This document shows, piece by piece, positions 35,101 to 46,300 of a DNA stretch of 64,000 nucleotides. The DNA comes from Apium graveolens (Eukaryota > Streptophyta > Magnoliopsida > Apiales > Apiaceae). Under the pieces are notes generated by a model. The model saw only the letters and a program-made list of their open reading frames with translations, had not been told where the DNA came from and made no database searches. Position 1 is the first letter of the stretch, and each line of letters starts with the position of its first letter. The position numbers were made by a program, and so were the translations under genes. The stretch is from contig NC_133648.1 in NCBI RefSeq assembly GCF_009905375.1, forward strand, positions 91,824,631 through 91,888,630, in the 5' to 3' direction.

Positions 35101-36148
35101 CGGGGTACGGTCTATCAAAGTGTAAGTGGCTGGGTGGCAGTCCATCAACGCGTAAGAGGCCGGGTGGCGGTCCAGCACAAGGTCCTTATGTGGCCAGGGT
35201 GATGACCGGTGGGGGATTCATCCATCTACTAGTAGAAAAGGTTACTTATTGGTATCTTTGCCTGATCAGCAAGATATCTGGTTTATGCCAAAATTCTTTT
35301 CCTTTCCAAAATTCATTGGATGTTTCAAACTCTGTTCATACTTTACATAACAGAGGTTCCAGGAAATGTTTAAAGAGATATATATGTGGATATATATATA
35401 TCGGGACTAAATAAAGTATCTCGTAATTTTTTTTCATTCAATAATATTTCAAAGATTGAATCTATTCAAGTCTTAACTTGTGGTCTCATCTATGGGATGT
35501 TTTTCTTAAAACTTATAATACTTTGAACGGTGGTAGTTCAAGTAGCTTTATAAATGATATAAGTGTAGTGAAGTATTGGTAACTTCATTCCTTGTTTTTA
35601 CTTATATCTAGTAAGTAATTATCTTACACATGATAGAGATTCTAGTAAGTATCCATTTAGATACTTATATTATTGTTATCACTATGTATTATCTTGCGAG
35701 CTGTAAGGCTCACTCTTGCTTTATTTCTTCATCACACAACAACAGTTAGAAGAGATGGCCAGACTCCAGCAGACCCAGCGCAAGCGCGTGGGAAGCGTCC
35801 CGCGTCTTCCCGATGATGTTGTAGCTGCTATAGCTGCAGAGGTAGATCTATTGTAGATCAGACCATCTACTTTTGAGAATCAATTATGTATAATTATAAC
35901 TTGTGGCAGATAATGGCAATTAACTGTAAATTTATCAAGTAATCATTTTGGGTTGTAATAACTTTTAAATTGTGGATTCAAAGACTTGTACTTATTTAAA
36001 TTTCATCTCTGAGACTATAACGGGTTGTGGTGTGTGTTAGTGTGGAGTCACAGCATAAGGTTATTTATTATTAATTAAGTGAAGTGATATTGTGGAAAGA
36101 AAGACCGTGACGACCCGGATCCACGACCCCGGATCTGGGGGTGTTACA
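32140..36148 (+). repeat. 3' LTR of element F
   Basis: 4,009 bp, nearly identical to the 5' LTR. Differences seen are mostly transitions (for example at the positions matching 22962, 33180, 33541 and 36123). Followed by the target duplicate GATTC and the resumed pol of element B. Confidence 0.95.
35755..35856 (+). CDS. second copy of the small LTR ORF (element F 3' LTR), putative
   Basis: Same 33-codon ORF as 26210-26311, with one visible substitution changing Ile to Val after RKRVGS. Copy present only because the LTR is repeated. Confidence 0.3.
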   Translation: MARLQQTQRKRVGSVPRLPDDVVAAIAAEVDLL

Positions 36149-37403
36149 GATTCCACAACAATGTTGGTTCTCAGATTGTAGACTCTGTATGCTTTACCAA
36201 CAGCATATCCAGCAAAAATTCCTTTATCTGCTTTAGCATCAAACTTCCCGTTCTGATCAGTTTGATTTCTCAAGATATAAGATTTGCAGCCAAAGACATG
36301 AAGGAAATTTGGAGTTGGCTTCTTGTTCTTGAATAATTGATAGGGAGTCATGCATTTTGCTTGATTAACCAGAGAAATATTCTGAGTGTAGCATACAGTA
36401 TTTACAGCTTCAGCCCAGAAATATGTTGGTAACTTAGACTCTTCAAGCATTGTCCTTGCAGCTTCAATAAGTGATCTATTCTTTCTTTCTACTACTCCAT
36501 TTTGTTGAGGAGTTCTTGCTACTGAAAACTCATGCATAATCCCATTTTCTTCACAGAATGCTCTCATAGTGGAATTCTTGAACTCAGTTCCATTGTCACT
36601 TCTGATTCTTCTAACTTTGAAATCAAGATGATTATTGACTTGCCTTATGTGATTGATAATGATTTCACTAGCCTCATCTTTAAACTTCAGGAAATATGTC
36701 CAAGTGAACTTTGAGAAATCATCAACAATTACTAAGCAAAATCTTTTACTTGAAATTGACAATACATTGACTGATCCAAACAAATCCATGTATAGCAGTT
36801 GCAAAGGTTCTTCAATTGATGAATCAAGCTTCTTTTTGAATGATGCTTTGATCTGCTTTCCTTTTTGGCAGGCATCACACAATTCATCTTTAGAAAACTC
36901 CACTTGAGGAATGCATCTAACCAGTTCTTTCTTTACAAGTTCATTCATGGTCTTGAAGTTTAGATGGGATAGCTTCTTGTGCCATAACCAACTTTCATCC
37001 TGACTTGCTTTACTGAGAAGACAAGTAACAGATTCTACATTTGATGAGTTGAAGTCAGCTAGGTACACATTTTCTTTTCTCACTCCAGTGAGAACCACTT
37101 TGTTGCTTCTTTTGTTTGTCACAACACAGGCTTCCGAGTTGAAGGTTACTGAATTGCCTTTATCACAAAGCTGGATGATACTTTACAAGTTGTGCTTGAG
37201 ACCTCCAATAAGGCAACCTCTTCAATGATGACATTGTCTTTTGAAATCAAGCCATATCCCACAGTATAACCCTTGCTGTCATCTCCAAAAGTAATAATTG
37301 GGCCAGCTCTCTCCTTGAACTCTGTGAGCAGGGTAGAATCACCAGTCATGTGTCTTGAACAGCCACTATGCAAGTACCATAGATTCTTTCTGTTTCCCTG
37401 CAC
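36149..37403 (-). pseudogene. pol: Copia pol, 5' half: protease and integrase (element B)
   Basis: Protease at 37403-37146: the catalytic DSG reads HSG (LHSGCSRHMTG), so the active-site Asp is lost. A frame change near 37130 follows. Integrase: WHKKLSHLN...CDACQKGK zinc site, then VDDF, SDNGTEF and QQNGVVE (D, D, E all present), continuing to YNLRTNIVVES, where F is inserted at 36148/36149. The pol frame resumes at 22588. As in A, no ATG starts the frame; it opens just upstream of GTGTGCAG|GGA. Confidence 0.9.
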
Positions 37404-37417
37404 ACATCAAAATCAAA
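37395..37417 (-). promoter_or_regulatory. gag-pol junction with acceptor-like GTGTGCAG|GGA (element B)
   Basis: On the minus strand a T-rich run ends in GTGTGCAG (last G at 37398) followed by GGAAACA, 20 nt after the gag stop, same as element A. Possible 3' splice site; inference. Confidence 0.35.
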
Positions 37418-39817
37418 TCAAGTTGATTTTGGTACCCAAGTTTCCTTGGGTCTTGCCTTGTTAGCTTTCTTTTTCTATTTCTTAGGTTTGATCTCATTTG
37501 ACTTGAGAATTTCAGATTCATCCTTAGTCATTTGAGTTGGACCTTTGAAACCATTCATTACAGCAAAATTATCATGCATATTTTGATTAACAGAGAATGA
37601 CATGCTATTAGTAAACATGTTATTCCAGTAAGGCATGCTAAATGGCATTTGTGGCATACTAAATGCAGCATAAAAAGGATTAGGTGCAAATGGCATATTA
37701 GCAAATTGTGCATTCAAATTTTATGAAGACATAGCATTCATAGGCATAGAAGGCATGTCATTCATGTTGGAAAAATGAGGTGGCACAAATATGGAAGTAG
37801 GCATGGCAGACTTGCAATTAACAGACAAGTGATTTATACTACCACACTTGACACAGATTTTTCTGGGAGCATATTTATCAGGTGTGTAGTTGTTATGCTT
37901 GTTAATTCCTACTTTACCATTTCTATTATTTTTCTTTTTAGCATCTATTTTAACCTCAATTTTCTCCAGTTTGTCACTCAACTGCTTGACTGTCATATGA
38001 CCAACATTAGACTTTTTCTCCTTCTTCACTTGACTGGTTTCTCCTGGAACAAAATTCTTGGAAACTGATCCATATCTCTCATTTAACTAAGTAAGTTTGG
38101 CCTTACTCACAGGCTTGCTCACAGTCGATGGATGAGGATTTGCATCACTCAACGGATAACCCTTTTTGTTATCCGATGGATGACCCTCATCATCCGCCGA
38201 GTCTACATCTGTTAGCAATCCTTCAACCAAATTGGATTCTAGCTTCTCCTTATTCTTCTTCCAGGATGCATCACAAAAGGACTCAATACCTTGAACTTTG
38301 GTAATTTGAGCATGGACATCTCTAGATGTTTTCCATGCTTTAATCACCTCCTGTTCTCGTTCAAGCTGCTTCTTCAAGATCTCTTCTTTCTTCAAGGACT
38401 CAGTTAATTCATCCTTAGCAATCTTACACTCAATTCTCAATTTTTCAAATTCAATGAACTGAGACTCTAGCACATTATTCCTCTCACTTAAAAACAAATT
38501 GTTTTCTTTGATTTTAGCATTTTCCTTATTACGAGACTTAAGTGTAACACGCAAATGATATAATTCTGTAGACATGTCATTTATTGCATCATTACACTCA
38601 GCTTTAGATAAATGTGCAAGGTTAGTGGTGATTACCTGATTACTTGAAGAACTTGTCTCTGTTTCATCAGACTTGGCCATTAGGGCTAGATTGACATAGC
38701 TAACATCCTCATCCTCATCCAGACCATCTGCTGCCCAGTCATTTTCTTGTGTAATGAAAGCCCTTTCCTTTTATTTAAGCAACTCAAAGTATTTCTCTTT
38801 ATAATCCACAGGCTCACACTTTTTCTTGTTGGAATCTGACATTCTACACTCACTAGCAAAGTGCCCTGCCAAGCCATATTTGAAACATTTGAATTTTGAT
38901 TTATCCATCATGTTTCTATTTGGCTTAGCTGCTCCAAAGTTCTTCTTAAACTTGAGCTTGAAATATCTTCTGGAAAGAAATGCTAGATGTTCATCAATAT
39001 CTTCCATGTCATCTTGGCTCAAAGAATCTTCATTTTCTGCTACCATCCCCTTGCCCTTGTTTTCACAGACCTTTGAAGTTGATTCAACAGCTTCCATCTT
39101 CATCTCATTCTCTTTCTCTAACTCAGCAACTAGTGTAATGGATCCTCCTTTCTTCTTTCCTCTCTCCATCCTCTCATCTTGCTCTATTTCAAGCTCATAA
39201 GTTTTCAGGATGCCATACAGTCTCTCCAAAGTAAACTTCTTGTAATCTTGAGAGTTTCTCAATGAGACTGTTATAGGTTTCTATTCCTTTGGAAGAGATC
39301 TAAGGAACTTAAGATTGGAGTCTTTTTTCTGATAGACCCTTCCATGCAACTTCAGAGCATTTAGTAGTTTTTGAAATCTACTAAAAATATCAGTGAGAGA
39401 CTCACTGTCTTCACTATGAAAGTGCTCATATTGCTGAATTAGCAGCTGCATCTTATTTTCTCTAACTTGTTCAGTGCCATCATAGATAATCTGTATAGTG
39501 TCCCAAACTTCCTTGGTAGTTTTGCAATTGATGATGTTGTCAAACATGTCACCATCAACTCCATTGAACAAAATATTCATGGCCTTCTTATCCTTCCTGA
39601 CTTGTTCAATATCAGGATCAGACCATTCATGCCTTGGCTTGGGGACAGATGGCTCATTTCCAGTTGCAGCTCTCATTGGTACATGAGGGCCTCTTTCTAT
39701 GAAATCTACATAGGCCTCATCTTGAGAAAGTAAATGAAGATACATTTTTACCTTCCAGTGATGGTAATTATCTTTATCCAGAAAAGGAATCTTGACTCCA
39801 ACATCCTTCTTGTTCAT
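37418..39817 (-). pseudogene. gag: Copia gag (element B), 799 codons
   Basis: ATG at 39817, 61 nt after the primer site; all segments lie in one frame to TGA at 37418, interrupted by about five stops (near 39279, 38769, 38085, 37719 and 37473). Residues 1-180: capsid-type domain (PFLDKDNYHHWKVKM, KKAMNILFNGVDGDMFD, KEVWDTIQIIYDG, LLIQQYEHF). Near 38850-38890 a first zinc knuckle reads CFKYGLAGHFASEC with the second Cys changed to Tyr. Then a long coiled coil (38680-38270), a linker with CCGTCG motif copies (38120-38205), and a second, intact knuckle CVKCGSINHLSVNC near 37820-37860. A Met/Pro/Asn-rich tail follows. The unusually long, two-knuckle gag fits the large Copia lineage suggested by the extra ORF. 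Confidence 0.9.
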
Positions 39818-39863
39818 TTTGCTGTTTTGTTGTGATCTTTAAACTCTTTGTTTATTAAGAGCT

Positions 39864-39875
39864 TGCTCTGATACC
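39864..39875 (-). other. primer binding site of element B
   Basis: Minus-strand TGGTATCAGAGC (initiator tRNA-Met), two bases inside the 5' LTR. Confidence 0.92.
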
Positions 39876-39877
39876 AA

Positions 39878-40978
39878 ATGTTAGTCCCTAACAATGCAAC
39901 AAGAATTACAGAAGGGGGGTTGAATGGAATTCTTGAAACTTTTTCTTGGTTTAAAAGTGTTCTAATTTAGAATATATATCAGTGTGAATTGATTTGCAGA
40001 GTGCGGAATAATAACTTAGAGTGAATCAAAACACAAGTAATTAAAAAAACAAGTCTTTAGAAACTTTCTGGTGGATTTGAATGTATCCACCAGAGATATA
40101 TGGTATATCAAGAGAACTCTGTGAAGCTAAATTAGCTCACAGCTGCTTACAAATATGAACAACTAAGTTTACAGAGAAATGCTAAGAAATACAGCTTACA
40201 AATGTTTCTCTGAGAAAAATGTTCTTAGTCTTGTTGTTGTTCTATTTGCTACTTCTTGATTTATATATCACCAAAATTACAAAGTAATAAAATAAGATAA
40301 TAAAATAAAACCTATCAAGTCTAATACTCTGCTGCTTCATTACTCTATTCCAGCATCTTTGAATATCTTCATAATAGCATGGAAATGGCAATGCTTATTT
40401 GTTCTCTAAAACCCAGTTGAATAGGCTTTCACATTCCTTTTGCATACACTCGACGCATGTGACTGTGTTGTCACTGTCAATGGATATTTGAATTAATTAT
40501 CCGTTGAGTACATGATCATCCGTCGAGTTGTCTTGTTGATCATCCGTCGAGTAGCTTTGTTGATCATCCGTCGAGTAGCTTTGTTGATCATCCATCGAGT
40601 AGCTATTTGGCACTTGACTTCATTTCATTTATGCAGAATTACAAGACATCAATTATGTACATTTAATCAACCTATTCTGCATATTTAATTAAAGTCAACA
40701 TGACTTATATGCTACTACAGAATCTATACAAAGATGTATGCAGAAATGTGCTACAGACTTATTATTACATAAGCTACTCAGTCGATGGATTGATCATTAT
40801 CCGTTGGGACTATAATGAGTCATCCGTCGAGACTTTAATGAGTCATCCATCGGGACTGTAATGAGTCATCCGTCGGGACTATATTTGCTTATCTGTCGAG
40901 TGCTACATTTTTCACTAAGTTAAATCTACTAATGTATTTTGTTAATGAAATCATCAAGTTCACAACATATTCATAACA
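39878..40978 (-). repeat. 5' LTR of element B
   Basis: 1,101 bp, pairs with 14118-15218. Motif arrays at about 40447-40600 and 40790-40905. The number of units differs from the other LTR: four rather than three TGATCATCCRTCGAGTAG-type units in the first, and fewer in the second. Confidence 0.93.
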
Positions 40979-43312
40979 CAGTTTACTTATCTTCTATTCC
41001 TTTTCCTTTTGCTGCTTTCTCTCCTGGTTGCCCCTGTTCTCGGCATTGCCGCCGTGTTTTTGCTTTCTCCGGCGAGTAGTCACCGCCTGCCTCCAGCTTC
41101 CTCCATATATATATGAACGTATGTATATGTTTGGATGTAGTATTCTTGTTTTACTACCTGTTGCCGCCGCCCCTCGCCGTTTGCGGTGAGGACGGTGGTG
41201 CGTGGCTATCACTGCTGCGTCTTTTTATTTCCGGTTGCTTGTTTTTTCGGTACACGCACGTGCGTGTATCATTTTTACTGGTTGATTCTTTTTGGTTTCC
41301 TGATTTTCTGATGAATTGAAAATGGTGGAATTTGAATAATTATTTTGGGTGGTTTATTCGATTAATTTTACTGATTCGAAGTAAATATTTACAGTATTTA
41401 TTTGAATTATTTGGTATAGTATTTCGAATAAATTTCCATAATTATTCAAATTATATTTTAAAGGTTACAACAATTAATCGGTGAAATTCGTGTCGGATGT
41501 CCATTATAAATGGGAACCCGCGAATTTTATTGCCGTCGGCGATGAGCCTCGGCGAGCCGACGGTGGGCAATGATGATTTTTATCTTAGTCCTACGTTTAT
41601 TAATTAAATAAAATTAGTTGGTAAAATTAATTACGAAATGAAGAACACGAAGAAAACATATAAGTACGGATAATAATAATAAATTGTATTGGTGATTGGG
41701 ATTGCATGTTGTGATTGGATGTGTTGTTTTGATTGGATTGACGTCGAATTGTTGCGACAGGTAGTCCGATAAACAAAGGAGACGCTGCCCAATTTTTGGG
41801 AAATAAATTCCGAAGATACGGGAACGTAACCTATAATTATCGGAGACATCGAATAACCATATATAACTGTATTATATGAACTTAATTACGGTTGAGATAA
41901 AATAATTTATAAATAATCGATTACTCTGTTTTTGAAAACGACGAGTATACATATTTTTCGAAAACAAACACCGAACCGAAGTTCGAAGATGTGAACCATA
42001 ATTGCTATGTGTATTTCAATAATACATAGAAATATGAGTTGGGTTATAAAATCGTATGGGTAGAAGCGATAGTAGTGTTATGTTAAGCGAAACGATTATC
42101 TGAACTAGGGTATTTTAACCCTGTAGGTCCTAGTCGGAAGACACAAGATTTGATGTTGGACTAGGAATGATCTAGTGATTAATTATCAGACTCAACAAGA
42201 TTCCAATCGAAAGACATGAAGGATAGGATTGTATCCAGAATAGGATAGTGGTTGGACGATAAAGCCAAACGTTCAAGGCAATTCAAAAGTCAACCGATAA
42301 TAGTGGTTAAAGCTTATCGAGGCAAGTATTCCTGAACTTTCTTTTAAAATACTGCAATTATTTCTTCGATCCTATTCTAAGTTCAGAATAGTTAAATGTT
42401 TTACATTTTGCTGTAATTACTCTTCTTATGAATGTTCTTTTCATTTTTGTTCCTATAATTCGATTGCTCTCTTGAGCAAATACCCATTCTTTCGGGTTAT
42501 TTACGAACCATGAATTGGGATGTTTTGAATTCAAAATGATTTGACATCAAAATACTCCACGGGCTGGATAATGATGATGTGTGGGATTAAGTTTTACTTA
42601 ATCCTAAGGACCGGGACATGACCGGTGCCTTGAGATGGGCCGTAGTGCCTGGGGACCTGACTGGATCTATACATGTAAGTATAGATATGCACTGTATCCT
42701 GACTGATCATCGGGATATAGATGCGAACTAGTGTCCAGTCTAATTTGTTGTTGATCGCCATTAACGGCATTCTCTCTCGAAAGTTTTATGATTCCAAAAC
42801 TGGATAAAACCCTGATTCAGGAGATGAATCTGGGAATCGCTTGTCACTTTTGGACTTATAATTAAAGGCTGGTAACAACCAATGTTTATTCGCTCAACTC
42901 CCTCAAATATGTAGAACTATTTAAAAATTTTGTCCAGAAATTTTCCTTTATTATTAATATATGAAACTCAAATTATATACTTGCTGGGCATTTTTGGCTC
43001 ACTCTTGCTTTGTAATTCTTATTTCTTCCAGAAGTAGATAATGATAGAAGTGAATAGCTTTTGATAGACAGCAGAAGTTAGAGAGATCTCCACTGTGAGA
43101 TGACGAAGATGTTAGAAAAATAAGTCAAGAGCATTAACATAATGGTATTTACACTTGTATTGTAATTGATGTGAACTGTAGAAGGTTAGATTTTTGTTTC
43201 ATACCATAACCTGTAAACGATCCGGATTCAAGGGGTTAATTGATTATTCTTTTATTTTATGTAAAGATTGTTTAGTGACACCAAATCTTGACCCCAAATT
43301 TGGGTTGTTACA
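40979..43312 (+). repeat. 5' LTR of element D, second part
   Basis: Resumes after element B with the target duplicate CAGTT and the rest of the CT-rich tract, then a GC-rich block, a hairpin (41533-41563) and the 3' end GGGTTGTTACA. Matches 50200-52491 closely. Confidence 0.9.
41533..41563 (+). other. GC-rich hairpin in the D 5' LTR
   Basis: Arms CCGTCGGC and GCCGACGG around a 15-nt loop. Identical in the 3' LTR. In LTR H the arms are CCGTCGAC and GTCGACGG: both strands of one pair changed together. Role unknown. Confidence 0.65.
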
Positions 43313-46300
43313 AGTTGGCATCAGAGCCACAGGTTATTGGTCACTAAAATAAGAATAGGTGAGAGTAAGGTAGGAATGATAGGTCATACAAGATAGGAAA
43401 GACCCTAGGCATACTCAGGTTAAGTTGAGTTGAGTGCGAATTAGGGTTAGCAGATTCGATATGGGGTAAGATAGGATTGTTGAGAAAGTGTAAGGCAAAT
43501 ATCACAACACTATAGGTATATTGATCCTACAATAATGAGAAATCGACGGATCGACGGAGACTGGGTACGATACCCTATTTTTTATGTGGTTTTTAAAGAA
43601 AATGCGATTGATTCTTGGGAAAACTTTGTGTAAGGGAAGCTAGGTGCGTATTAGTATGATTTAACTTAGAATTAGGTAATAGGACGAGCTCCACGTCGGA
43701 GGCCACGAGTTGATGGAAGCTGATGAAGGGCCAAAGTTGCAAGCTGCAAAGGCACCACTGTTGCAAGAAGACTCTTATCACATACCAGGCGCTGCGCGAG
43801 GAATGATATTTACCTTACTAGATATAGGTAAGACTAGCAAGAAGGTGCGACCCTATCTACAGACAGAACGTCGAATCGCATGCGTGGTTGTAAGAATAAC
43901 GTCAAGGACGACGATAAGAATATGAAAGGCAATGGCAGGCGTCAACATTGGGTTCGAGTTAGGAATAAAATGGTATACAACGGTAAATGAAGTTTCGTTG
44001 ACTAATGAATGCGAGCAGAATCCAAGGAAAATTAGAAGATGTACCACAATGGAGAGATCCTTATATGGGCATTCCTTTAATTAGATATCTCATTAATGGA
44101 TCATAAGAATAGCAAGTGACTTATATAGTAATGACGACCAAACATTTGATTTTCAAAATTTTAAAATGAGATTTTCGAAAAAGATTTCCTTAATAAACTT
44201 TTAGAAGATCTTTTGCATAAAATGAGTTTTACAATTTGGTTGTCGAGTTACTACTTAAGTTCTTGCTATTATAAACAGAAAATGACCTAAAAAGAAGAAT
44301 GGATATAGACTCGGTGTTGTTAGTTCGAAGTACCAAGTAGACCCACCAGCAGGAAGAAAAGTTTTCCGTGAAAGACGAAAGTAAACTTTGTTTAATAATA
44401 TTCATAATTGAATTAACACGTTAAAACATTATTTACCTAATTCATAAAATTATTAAAATTTAACGAGATTCGTGATTCGAACGGACAGAGGATATTTGGA
44501 GAAGAATCGTATTTCTATCGATGAAATTGAGGCGTTGCGTGAGCGAGGGTTATTCTACGCGACATAGGAAGCAGTGAATATGAATTCCGTAAGGATGCGA
44601 TTATGATCAAATCATTAAAGCATTTAATATGGAGGTATTTCTAGATGACATTCCGAAATTATAATATGATCGAAACTGTGAATCTCGCATTCGAACGATT
44701 CCTGAAGGCATACGTACGTGAAGTGTGGAAGGTGATCAACACTCACATTTTTTCTTTTAATACGATATCATATGTTCTTTTTGATTCTTGAATACGTATG
44801 AGTTTCTTCTGTTGATAAATCATATGAGGCGAACATGAAAGATAATTTATTGTATTCTTTCTGAATTATTTCTCTTCTCAAATTATTGATTCCTGATTGA
44901 GACAGCAGTGTTGTGGTATGACGCTTTGTCGAAATGACGAAGAGTCGGGTGGGATGCCACCTAATCATGTGCTGTATGCCATATAGTATGAAAGACTGGC
45001 CATCTTGAGTACGGATATGGTTGTTTCATTCATATATAAATCTTCACTCATTCTTTTTCTTCAATTTATTGACTTACAAATTCTTCCAACTATTTGTTGC
45101 ATTGTTTTTCCTTATCCTGTTTTCAATCAAAATCATATTCATAAACTCTCCTCTTGTGTAAAGTCTGTTCTTTGACGATTACAAAAGAAATAGGAATAGT
45201 CCCGTGTGACAGGTGGAATTACGTGTCGAAGGGGGATATGATTGCAAGCCGATAAATGGTGGATAATTGCGAGTAAGGAAGAATGGATATACCGACAACG
45301 CGGTCGTGGAAAAGATATCAAATCAGACAGTTGTTCGTGTTACAAGGATCTCATTAGTAGGGTAGATTACGTTAACACGATGTAATTCAAATCAGAGGAT
45401 TTCGACGTGAAATGAATGGTAAGTGAACCGTAACAAATAAATTAATTACTAAATAAGGGAGTAAAGTTGTGTGCGTCAGAAAAAGCAAACGAGTATCGGG
45501 ATGACAATCAAAGATCAAGGAAATTCTGAGCAAAAACTCAGACAAGCAATTAATACGTGAAGCATCCCTTCATCGTGGGAAGATATTTGTCGTGAAGATT
45601 CAAGATAGAAGAAATCTTAAATGTAATCAAATTTCGAACGTGTTCTTCAAAAAATTGTGAAGTTCTCCAATTTGAGTAAATAAGTTATGGTGAATTGGAT
45701 ACCCATAACTGGACCAATGACGAAAGTCTGATACGGAACCATAAGTGGAGATGAAGCAATGGTGACTCGACTGTGAAACCTTTTAAGAAATAATGATATA
45801 ACGATTAAGTTTCCACCAGATTGCGACGATAATAATGAAGACCATGCGCGGTTATTAAAAGATAAACCGATTAATAATGGTCAGAAATAAATTAAAAGAA
45901 TCACGAATCCAAATTTTAAGTTCATTAATAACAATTCGTAATATTGTGAAAGAACTGAGAAAAGCATGGCTATGTAAATCATTGTTGGTTTAAGACCTTA
46001 GCCCAATTCAAAAGAGATATGCTATCATAGTCAGATGCTGATCAAAATGATATAATTTGAAGTATGGTGAATTGATGATTTTGGTTGATGGAAGTGGGTG
46101 GATATAATTGTGGATGATTTGGTTGGTTGATGGTGTCGGCTTGAGTCCGACTGGCAGTCAATGGTGTAGGGGAAATGCTGCCCAAATTTTCAGAAATTAC
46201 CCTACAATAAAGAAGTATATCGTCGTTCCCATTAGTACTCTAAATGATTATGATCTCGGTTCCTGGAAAAAGTTGCTACGACTAAATCGACTCTATGTAA

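Larger units (their letters stand above)
22589..36148 (+). mobile_element. gypsy-type element F, young insertion with degenerate interior
   Basis: LTRs 22589-26603 (4,015 bp) and 32140-36148 (4,009 bp), TGTAATAACCCC to GTGTTACA. Primer site TGGTATCAGAGC at 26608 and polypurine tract AAGGAGGGGAGAC before the 3' LTR. Perfect target duplication GATTC (22584-22588 and 36149-36153) inside the pol of B. By eye the LTRs differ at about 19 positions plus a TA-repeat length change, so the insertion is recent. The 5.5 kb interior has gypsy gag, RT/RNase H and integrase fragments full of stops and partly out of order. F runs opposite to B. Confidence 0.95.
14118..40978 (-). mobile_element. Copia element B, complete but mutated, split by element F
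   Basis: Full-length Ty1/copia element on the minus strand; same family as element A. LTRs 14118-15218 (3') and 39878-40978 (5'), each 1,101 bp. Primer site at 39864-39875, gag, pol, spacer, aORF, polypurine tract at 15219-15232. Flanks CAATT (14113-14117) and CAGTT (40979-40983) fit a 5-bp target duplication with one change. Without F it is about 13.3 kb, very large for Copia. F interrupts pol just after integrase. The two LTRs show scattered differences, more than the LTRs of F, consistent with B being the older insertion. Confidence 0.93.

Noticed and set aside
22589..36148. Two nearly identical 4 kb blocks as a segmental duplication or assembly duplication
   Set aside because: They are bounded by TG...CA, flanked by a perfect GATTC duplication, and have a primer site and polypurine tract at the correct inner edges, so they are the LTR pair of one element.
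1..40978. Elements A and B as two halves of one large inverted element
   Set aside because: Each has its own pol, aORF, polypurine tract and 3' LTR; B has both LTRs and its own target duplication.
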